Shown here piece after piece: positions 58,399 to 64,000 of a DNA stretch of 64,000 nt. The first letter of the stretch is position 1. The number at the start of each line of letters is the position of its first letter. The stretch comes from Tepidisphaeraceae bacterium (GTDB taxonomy: Bacteria; Planctomycetota; Phycisphaerae; Tepidisphaerales; Tepidisphaeraceae): NCBI GenBank assembly GCA_035998445.1, contig DASYHQ010000013.1, positions 248,001 to 312,000 of the forward strand. Direction: 5' to 3'. The position numbers were made by a program, and so were the translations under genes. The notes under the pieces are model-generated. The model saw nothing but the letters and a program-made list of their open reading frames with translations. It searched no databases and had not been told where the DNA came from.

Positions 58399-58586
58399 GC
58401 GATCCACGCCAACGGTCCAACCCGGGGCGAGCCGGGTGCCACGATCCGCTGCGCCGCGCCGTGCCGAGCCACCGCTGCGACTCCCGCACGACGCGCCGTA
58501 GCGCACCGTGGCACCCGCCCGCCCAATCCACCGACCACCGACGGCGGCCCACACAACTCGGCCGCCGTTCGGCAATCGGCGATCGC

Positions 58587-59294
58587 TCACGCCGCGATCG
58601 TCATCGGCTTGGCCTGCGCTGCGACGCCGGCGAACTGCAGGAACGTCGTCACGGGCATCGATATCGGCCCCGTGAGCGCGGTCCTCGTGTACCACGAACA
58701 TGCAAGCCATACCTGAGCGCCGGCCGGCACGGTCGCGTCGAACGTGACGGTGAAGTCGCCCTTGGTGAAGTCGCCCTGGTAGGCCCACAGCGCGGGGTCC
58801 GAGGGGTAGGACGATCCCACGTAGGAATAGACCTTGGCGCCGATCACGTTGGTCGGTTTGCCGCGCTTCGACTCGCCGTCGTCGCGATGGATCCGGCCCT
58901 TGACCGTGCGGCCGACGACCGCCTCGATGTCCATCTTGGCCTGGCTCGTCGGCGCGGTCACCGACGTGGGGCGCTTGGGCACGTGGACGCCGATCAGCGT
59001 CTTGTCGGCGTCGCTGATCGACGTGCTGGCGAGGATCAGCTTGTAGTATTCCCGCGCCAGCGGCAAGAGGGCGTCACGCGCTGCGTCGCGAGCCTCGCGA
59101 AGCGCCTTCGACCGCGTGCTGGAGGCGTCCGACGCCGTCAGCGCGGCCGCGGCCGCGAGGTAGGCCTCGTGCACGGTCGTGTACGCGCTGAGTTGTGCGA
59201 CCGAGAGATTGTACTTCGCCGCATCCGCGGTCGCGCGGGCGTAGAAGTTCGTCGTCCAGGCGACGAGGGGCGACTGCAACAGTGGGACGGCCAT
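58587..59294 (-). CDS. Hypothetical protein of a small widespread family
   Basis: The 235-residue protein has a perfect ribosome site (AGGAGGT 8 nt before ATG 59294). The first half is helical (WTTNFYARATADAAKYNLSVAQLSAYTTVHEAYLAAAAALT and DALLPLAREYYKLILASTSISDADKTLIGVHVP). The second half is beta-rich and Ig-like, with VTFDATVPAGAQVWLACSWYTRTALTGP. It resembles an unnamed bacterial family seen near secreted or phage-like genes. I can give no function. Confidence 0.65.
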   Translation of the reverse strand: MAVPLLQSPLVAWTTNFYARATADAAKYNLSVAQLSAYTTVHEAYLAAAAALTASDASSTRSKALREARDAARDALLPLAREYYKLILASTSISDADKTLIGVHVPKRPTSVTAPTSQAKMDIEAVVGRTVKGRIHRDDGESKRGKPTNVIGAKVYSYVGSSYPSDPALWAYQGDFTKGDFTVTFDATVPAGAQVWLACSWYTRTALTGPISMPVTTFLQFAGVAAQAKPMTIAA

Positions 59295-59598
59295 GGGCCA
59301 CCTCCTAGGGTAACTGTCAACGGGGCCGTACCCGTCAGAAACCGTTCCGACGCCGCTCGCATTGCATGAAAGATCGGCCGCACCGCTCGGTCGCTTTACG
59401 CACATTCAGGAAAATGATTTTATTTACTACAATCGTCTTCGAAGTCCCACTTCTTCCCCGCCGTCCGCTCACCACTCCGCACGTCCGGCCCCCTTCTCCC
59501 GCCCGTCGCAGCGGGTCAGATAAAGGCCCGCCCCCCGCACTGCTACACCCAAGCCCCTCAAATCGACGCCTTTAAACCGTCCGTTCGCGTCATTAAAA
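59295..59598. other. Gene-free stretch before the tandem repeat
   Basis: About 300 bp with no convincing coding signal. It contains a T-rich patch (ATTTTATTTACTAC) and precedes the 21-bp array. A 70-codon ORF on the minus strand (59469-59681) enters the array and reads as repeat translation only. Confidence 0.5.
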
Positions 59599-59976
59599 CG
59601 TACGAGTTCGTGCCGCGCCCGTACGAGTACGCAGCGCGCCCGTACGAGTTCGTGCCGCGCCCGTACGAGTACGCAGCGCACCCGTACGAGTTCGTGACGC
59701 GCCCGTACGAGTTCGCAGCGCGCCCGTACGAGTTCGCAGCGCGCCCGTACGGGTTCGCGCCGCGCCCGTACGGGTTCGCGGCGCGCCCGTACGGGTTCGC
59801 GCCGCGCCCGTACGAGTTCGCGGCGCGCCCGTACGGGTTCGCGGCGCGCCCGTACGAGTTCGCGGCGCGCCCGTACGAGTTCGCGGCGCGCCCGTACGAG
59901 TTCGCAGCGCGCCCGTACGGGTTCGCAGCGCGCCCGTACGAGTTCGCGGCGCGCCGGTACGAGTGCGCGCCGCGCC
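59599..59976 (+). repeat. Tandem array of 18 units of 21 bp
   Basis: Eighteen consecutive 21-bp units such as CGTACGAGTTCGCGGCGCGC(C) run from 59599 to 59976, with a degenerate nineteenth after. Units vary at few positions (GAG/GGG, TTC/TAC, GCGGCG/GTGCCG/GCGCCG). As the unit is a multiple of three, the plus frame stays open as (RPYEFAA)n and the minus strand also reads through. It is a minisatellite, not a CRISPR. Confidence 0.95.
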
Positions 59977-60158
59977 CGTACGGCTTCCCGGCTCTAGAGC
60001 GTGTTATGCACTTTCCAGCTCAGAGACTGGCTTGGGTGCCACGGTTTGGTACGCCAAGCCGTGCCGGTACGCGCAGACACGGCTTGGAGTACCAAACCGT
60101 GGCACCCAGCGTCGTCACGCCTGCGTTACTGGCCCCCAAAGTGCATAACACGCTCTAG
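59610..60158 (+). other. Open frame over the heptapeptide repeat
   Basis: The frame translates the array as about 17 copies of R-P-Y-(E/G)-(F/Y)-(A/V)-(A/P), then continues into element D2. The C-terminal part has no family likeness and the frame ends inside the palindrome. I saw no signal peptide or membrane helix. It may be a real repeat protein or merely a consequence of the 21-bp period. Confidence 0.3.
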
Positions 60159-60159
60159 A
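59993..60159. mobile_element. MITE-like palindromic element, family D copy 2
   Basis: TCTAGAGCGTGTTATGCACT and AGTGCATAACACGCTCTAGA (22-bp perfect terminal inverted repeats at 59993-60014 and 60138-60159) enclose 123 bp. Inside is a second inverted pair (GGGTGCCACGGTTTGGTAC / GTACCAAACCGTGGCACCC). This is the most complete family D copy. No transposase is encoded. Confidence 0.85.
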
Positions 60160-60216
60160 TAGACAATTCCGATTTCCTGCCTCATCGCGTAAATGCGACG
60201 GCGCTCGAAGAGATCT

Positions 60217-60720
60217 CTAGTAGCCGCGCGGTTCAGTCGCCGTTGCGGTGGCGACACCGCCGAGGCCTTTCAGGTCTCGCACGCTCGAGACTTGAAATCC
60301 CGCGTCCTTCGCAATGTCACGAACGGTCCGGTCCAGACCGACCGGGCACGGTCCAACATAGATCAGCGCGCGCGGTCGAGATGGCAGCCCAATCGTAATC
60401 CCGCCAAGGCGGGCCGTCTGATCCGCTGAAGCCAACGCATCGGCGATCCGCGACGCGAGAAGTGGATTCCGTACCACGCGCGAGAGATCGAGCGGCATCG
60501 GCGCATCATCGGGCGCCGTGTGTAACATTACCGATGGCGCAGAGGGTTGCTGTCGCGCTACACGGGTCGGATCGAGCGGCCTTACCGTCCGTGGCATTTG
60601 GGTTTGCGGGGGATTGATCGGCGGCGCGTGCGTATCACGTTTCGAAAGCCGATATGCCACGTACACGGCGCCGAACGTTGCGCCAGCACCGATGATCGCA
60701 GCAATGATGGTGTCCGACAC
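60217..60720 (-). CDS. Small membrane-anchored protein of unknown function
   Basis: The 167-residue protein uses a GTG start (60720) with a GGAGGAGGAAT ribosome site. The N-terminal helix TIIAAIIGAGATFGAVYVAYRLS is followed by a Pro-rich linker and a C-terminal soluble region (LLASRIADALASADQTARLGGITIGLPSRPRALIYVGPCPVG). I recognise no family. The longer frame to 60978 reads through repeat D3 and is not supported. Confidence 0.6.
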   Translation of the reverse strand: MSDTIIAAIIGAGATFGAVYVAYRLSKRDTHAPPINPPQTQMPRTVRPLDPTRVARQQPSAPSVMLHTAPDDAPMPLDLSRVVRNPLLASRIADALASADQTARLGGITIGLPSRPRALIYVGPCPVGLDRTVRDIAKDAGFQVSSVRDLKGLGGVATATATEPRGY

Positions 60721-60746
60721 GATTCCTCCTCCTAACGGATCATAAT

Positions 60747-60779
60747 CTATGGCTTGATGCAGTCCTCCGACACCAGCCG
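60747..60779 (-). pseudogene. C-terminal remnant of the MmeI-like methyltransferase gene
   Basis: On the minus strand CTGGTGTCGGAGGACTGCAT reads LVSEDC and continues to IKP then TAG. It matches the ending LVSDDCIRP of the methyltransferase fragment at 63563-63947. The upstream coding part is replaced by element D3 at 60776. It is a very short remnant. Confidence 0.6.
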
Positions 60780-60892
60780 GGTGCCACGGTTTGGTACTCC
60801 AAGCCGTGTCTGCGCGTACCGGCACGGCTTGGAGTACCAAACCGTGGCACCCAAGCCAGTTTCTGAGCTGGAAAGTGCATAACACGCCGGGT
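60776..60892. mobile_element. MITE-like palindromic element, family D copy 3 (inverted)
   Basis: This is the inverse orientation of D2: the part from GGTGCCACGGTTTGGTACTC to AGTGCATAACAC matches D2 with about one mismatch over some 115 bp. One terminal repeat is missing at the 60776 side, where it abuts the LVSEDCIKP remnant. Sequence similarity of this level suggests recent movement or conversion. Confidence 0.8.
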
Positions 60893-61210
60893 GTTCTCAG
60901 ACAGGGGCCGCGAAAATGGGAGCCGCGAAAAGGGGACATCCAGAATATCCCGCCGAGCGACTCGCCCGTCGAACACACCTGACCCGGGATATTCTGGATG
61001 TCCCCTTTTCGCGGCTCGTGCCATTCCGCCGATCACTTCCGCCTGGCTCGTCTACTGACTCTGTGGACAAACGATACGACGTCAGTGGGGATTTACGCGG
61101 GTTGTCGAAAACTTTGCGGATAATCCGCTTCCGGTACTCATCTGGGTACGATCGCCTCAGGGGGAGTACAGTACTCCCCTGAAGAAACCAATCACCTCCA
61201 GGAGAATCTC
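60893..61210. other. Gene-free stretch between D3 and the lipoprotein gene
   Basis: About 320 bp holding the long inverted repeat 60921-61016 and then unremarkable sequence; a short GTACTCC/GGGAGTAC pair near 61156-61180 precedes the lipoprotein ribosome site. Confidence 0.5.
60921..61016. repeat. Long perfect inverted repeat (32-bp arms)
   Basis: AGCCGCGAAAAGGGGACATC...(60921-60952) and its perfect complement ...GATGTCCCCTTTTCGCGGCT (60985-61016) are separated by 32 nt. Both arms are 32 bp with no mismatch. It is distinct from families A-F in this window. Confidence 0.92.
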
Positions 61211-61801
61211 ATGTCGCGCTTCGCATGTATTGCATTAAGCATCTGTCTCGTTCTCACCGGCTGCACGTTCTCGGTAAAGGACACGGCTGGGATTCGGCGG
61301 TGCCTCGAAGATGCGGGACGCGCCGAGTCGTATGCGGTGGCGATCAAGGAGCGGTACCAGCCTAACGATCCCCAGTACAACCAATTCTCCAGCACGTACC
61401 TCGTCGCCTCGACCACAACGAATGGTTACCTTGAGGGTCTTAGCGGCGACATCAGGATCAGGGGCGTCGTCGACGTGCCGGTCGAAGATTACGAGGCGTC
61501 CCGGGCCTTCACCGAACTGACACAGCTGGACGCTCAGGGTCGGGAACTGATGGGCGCGGGGGTCGACCCCGCGTCTGTGGTCACGACGGGTGCCATCGTC
61601 AAGTTTGCCGTTGAAGTGGTCAATGAGATTCAGGCCTGGCACGACCGAAGGAAAGCGAAGGCGATCGCGGGAGTGATCGAGACCCTGCAGCAATCCAAGA
61701 TGCGCACGTTCGCTAGCCTTAACCAGCAGGCGCTCGCCACGCGATACGCATCGCCAGCCCCCGGTACGCCGGCGACCGCGCCGGCCTCAGCTCAGCCTTA
61801 A
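61211..61801 (+). CDS. Putative lipoprotein of unknown function
   Basis: The 196-residue protein has a lipobox (IALSICLVLTGC, Cys18) and a helical body: RRCLEDAGRAESYAVAIKERYQPNDPQYNQFSSTYLVASTTTNGYL, then VKFAVEVVNEIQAWHDRRKAKAIAGVIETLQQSKM. It ends in an Ala/Pro/Thr-rich tail. The ribosome site is CAGGAGA. The family is not recognised. Confidence 0.65.
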   Translation: MSRFACIALSICLVLTGCTFSVKDTAGIRRCLEDAGRAESYAVAIKERYQPNDPQYNQFSSTYLVASTTTNGYLEGLSGDIRIRGVVDVPVEDYEASRAFTELTQLDAQGRELMGAGVDPASVVTTGAIVKFAVEVVNEIQAWHDRRKAKAIAGVIETLQQSKMRTFASLNQQALATRYASPAPGTPATAPASAQP

Positions 61802-61810
61802 CCCGACACG

Positions 61811-61845
61811 TCCACCGGCTGGGCCGGGCCGGCCCAGCCGGTGGA
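61811..61845. terminator. Hairpin between convergent genes
   Basis: TCCACCGGCTGGGCC and GGCCCAGCCGGTGGA form a perfect 15-bp stem around GGGCC, between the lipoprotein stop and the metallopeptidase-like stop. No T-tract is seen. Confidence 0.65.
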
Positions 61846-62883
61846 TCAACGGAACAGGCGAAGGCCATCGAGCGTAACGCCCGCTGCAGCGGCGTTCATC
61901 TCGTAACCGAACGCGGCCGGGTCACGTGCGACGGTCTCCGCCAGCTTCGCAACGCGTAAGGACAGATCAGCAGCACGCCGGCGATCGTCCTCAGTAACGA
62001 ATGCGGATTCCGCCAGGTGCTGCAGCTCGAATTCCGAGAAAGCGAGCGCCCGCTGATGATGCAGCGGGTGTGTCGGATTTGCCTCCGTGTCGGTGTTGCT
62101 GCCTTGCATCACCTGCATCCACGAGAGGAAGAGCATTGGGGCGCCGATGGGCGTCTCCCGCGCCTTCAGCAGAATCTCATGCGCGGTGGCGTCGGCTTGC
62201 GTTTCAACTTCGGGCGTTGATTCCACGGTGCCATGCAGCACGTGCGCCACCTCGTGGGCGATGATGAATACGAGCATGCTGTCTGCCGTCGACGCCGCCG
62301 CTCTCGCGATGGGCACCGGCCCGCCGACGGCTTCGAGCTTCTGACGAGCGCTCTCGGCGATGACGGGCTCTGACCCGTATCCACCGGGATATGAGATCAG
62401 ACCCGAGGCGAGCATGGGATTGACGATCACCTCGCCGTTCTCGCGCGATCGCATGTAAAACAGATAGTCGTTCAGCCACTTCACGTCGGCGATGGTCGTC
62501 GCGAACTCCGCGGCCAGCGCCACCTTGCCGATCGAACGGATCGTCTCCGCAGAGATGACGATCGCCTGCTTGCCTTGACTGTCGGGCGGCCTTGTGACTG
62601 CGAAGAACTTCTGCGTTCCGAACGGGTTCAATGAAATAGACAACGTCCGCAGCTTTTCGCGCTCCGCATCCGTCAAGGCGCACCGGATCAGTTCAAGCCG
62701 GTCCTGCAGTATCTGTTGCATTCCTTCGGCGTCATTCTCGCGATGCCGCTGTTCCCACGCGACCAACGCCTCGTCCCCTCGTGGCGCATCGACGCGTCCG
62801 TCAAACTCCCGTGGCGATGGCTTACAGCACGATGCGACCGCGACAAAGATCGAGACTGCACAAGCGAACTCATTGCATCGCAT
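61846..62883 (-). CDS. HExxH metallopeptidase-like lipoprotein
   Basis: This is a 345-residue putative lipoprotein with lipobox VAVASCCK near residue 18. The zinc motif is HEVAHVLHG (about residue 208), with a likely Glu ligand in EVETQADATAHEIL about 20 residues later, as in M48-type peptidases. The rest is helical. ATG 62883 is chosen because AAAGGGG lies before it. The function is inferred from the motif only. Confidence 0.72.
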   Translation of the reverse strand: MRCNEFACAVSIFVAVASCCKPSPREFDGRVDAPRGDEALVAWEQRHRENDAEGMQQILQDRLELIRCALTDAEREKLRTLSISLNPFGTQKFFAVTRPPDSQGKQAIVISAETIRSIGKVALAAEFATTIADVKWLNDYLFYMRSRENGEVIVNPMLASGLISYPGGYGSEPVIAESARQKLEAVGGPVPIARAAASTADSMLVFIIAHEVAHVLHGTVESTPEVETQADATAHEILLKARETPIGAPMLFLSWMQVMQGSNTDTEANPTHPLHHQRALAFSEFELQHLAESAFVTEDDRRRAADLSLRVAKLAETVARDPAAFGYEMNAAAAGVTLDGLRLFR

Positions 62884-62994
62884 GATCCGTCCCCTTTCAT
62901 ATGGTGCGGCGCGTCGCGGGTAACGCATTACCCGTTGCGGTCGCCGACCGAATCGGTTCCATCACAATTCTTGGCACGCCGTCACCAGTCGCTT

Positions 62995-63528
62995 TCACCC
63001 GTCCCGAGAGACGGGGAACTCGAACCCGTAGTACGAACCGTCCACGCGTTCCTGCTCCCAGACTTCCCTGATCGCGGCGGATCTTCCGTAGGAGGCCATG
63101 CCCGCCCGCCACGCGTTCCAGACGCGTTCGTCGATGTAGCCGGCGTCGAAGAACAGGAATTCCTCGGCGCACAGGTTGAAATAGTCGACGACCTTGGCTC
63201 GGTCCCTGCCCGTCAACGTATCGCGCTTTTGGCTGATCGCGCGCAGTTCCTCGTTCATCCTGTCGTATCGGTCGTTGAACTTCTCGAACAGCTCGATGAA
63301 ATGAACGGTCTCTGTCGCGTGCTGGTTGAAGAAGAACGCAGCGACCGCGCCGACGACTGCCAGCCAGCCAAATACCCATTCCGGCGTGCGCAGGGCCGGG
63401 ATCGCCGTGCAGACGACGCCGACCAAGATCGCTATCGCGATGACGCGCCACACGAGACGTGGCCGAACGCGGAGTTTGTTCTTCCGGTCTTCGCGCGGCT
63501 CGAGATAGCGTGTGATCGATTCCGACAT
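62995..63528 (-). CDS. DUF4760-like membrane protein
   Basis: The 177-residue protein has two N-terminal membrane helices (RLVWRVIAIAILVGVVCTAIPAL and VFGWLAVVGAVAAFFFNQ) and a cytosolic helical part: HFIELFEKFNDRYDRMNEEL, VVDYFNLCAEEFLFFDAGYIDERVWNAWRAGM. This resembles DUF4760-type proteins. The ribosome site is AAGGAGA. The function is unknown. Confidence 0.65.
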   Translation of the reverse strand: MSESITRYLEPREDRKNKLRVRPRLVWRVIAIAILVGVVCTAIPALRTPEWVFGWLAVVGAVAAFFFNQHATETVHFIELFEKFNDRYDRMNEELRAISQKRDTLTGRDRAKVVDYFNLCAEEFLFFDAGYIDERVWNAWRAGMASYGRSAAIREVWEQERVDGSYYGFEFPVSRDG

Positions 63529-63562
63529 CGCAGGTCTCCTTTTTCAGGCGGACGGTAGTTGT

Positions 63563-63947
63563 TCATGGCCTAATGCAGTCGTCGGACACCAGCTTGGCCG
63601 GGTCGCCGTACGTTGGGGGCACGTCGGGGGCGGTGACGGGTTGGCCGGCCTGTTCGCGGGCGGCGACGGTGGCGGTAGACCTTGGTGAGGTCGACGCCGC
63701 GCTTCTTCATCTCGATGAGGACGACGGGCTTCCAGACGTAGTCGGCGAACGCGGTGCCGCCGCCGTCCTCCTTGGCCTTCCTTATGCGCATCTCGGGCGA
63801 GCCGCCGACGTCGAGGGAGCCCTGCTGGCCGAAGGCCTGGAAGAGGCGGTCGAGGAAGATCTGGGCCTGGCCCCGTTCGTCGCCGGTGATGTGCTTGGCG
63901 GACCAGTCGACGAAGTCCTGTAGCTTGGCGGTGCGCGATTCGTGCAT
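63563..63947 (-). pseudogene. Internally deleted MmeI-like DNA methyltransferase
   Basis: The first about 100 residues match the N-terminus of MmeI/Eco57I-type restriction-modification methyltransferases: KLQDFVDWSAKHITGDERGQAQIFLDRLFQAF, then TAFADYVWKPVVLIEMKKRGVDLTKVYR. After KVYR the frame shifts: the +1 frame gives TVAAREQAGQPVTAPDVPPTYGDPAKLVSDDCIRP and TGA, a plausible C-terminus. The methyltransferase centre, several hundred residues, is missing, so the gene is a remnant. Confidence 0.8.
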
Positions 63948-64000
63948 GAAGCGGTCCCCGGGGTGCGTTGCGACGCCCGCCCGCCCCTTGCCCGGAAGCG

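Noticed and set aside
57357-59369. 670-codon plus-strand ORF
   Set aside because: It runs out of frame through PEP-CTERM genes and antisense to the 58587-59294 gene, and its translation is His/Arg-rich without motifs: a GC-rich shadow frame.
59599-59976. Possible CRISPR array
   Set aside because: The repeats are directly contiguous 21-bp units with no spacers, and no cas genes are seen.

Overview
The window looks like a chromosomal segment from a GC-rich planctomycete, most likely class Phycisphaerae (Tepidisphaeraceae/Humisphaera-like). This is inferred from gene content, not from an rRNA match. Supporting signs are several PEP-CTERM proteins with short VPEP-type C-termini, DUF1559-like prepilin proteins, a MoxR/DUF58/TgpA cluster, DapL with LysA, a planctomycete-type polysaccharide-degrading gene set (PL8, an agarase-like GH, GH130), and very many dispersed palindromic repeats. 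I saw no rRNA, tRNA or CRISPR array.

Layout. 0-13 kb: the 3' part of a BatA/VWA membrane protein gene, a CCA-type nucleotidyltransferase, a lone FliN-like gene, EboE, lysA, a degenerate alpha/beta hydrolase, then tgpA-like, DUF58 and moxR on the minus strand. 13-16.4 kb: a minus-strand unit headed by a clear cobalamin riboswitch that controls two PEP-CTERM secreted proteins (the second with a DUF4465 domain), followed by a repeat pair and a pseudopilin. 16.4-31 kb: mostly housekeeping (PL8 lyase, ASCH protein, trxB, Nudix, rlmN translationally coupled to a pseudopilin and a GT39-type protein, ECF sigma factor, bioF, HU, cysE). 31-50 kb: phosphohexomutase, agarase-like hydrolase, gluzincin peptidase, MCE protein, dapL, GH130, miaA, hsp20 with a sigma-54-like promoter, ligA with a doubled zinc finger, a second VWA/GATase-type membrane protein, then aroB-dprA-nudix. 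50-54 kb: a compact minus-strand operon (antitoxin-like small protein, nucleotidyltransferase, LMW phosphatase, SDR, truncated globin, GDSL hydrolase) and fba.

54-64 kb is the accessory end: a GNAT protein, four PEP-CTERM genes in a row (three are paralogues), an 18-copy 21-bp tandem repeat, MITE-like palindromes, and small lipoprotein and membrane genes. These last genes are bracketed by two remnants of an MmeI-like DNA methyltransferase, one of which is internally deleted.

The most promising undescribed system is the riboswitch-controlled PEP-CTERM/DUF4465 pair at 14.2-16.4 kb, a candidate surface vitamin B12 acquisition unit. The second theme is the density of palindromic repeats: at least six families, two of which supply the stop codons of bioF and miaA.
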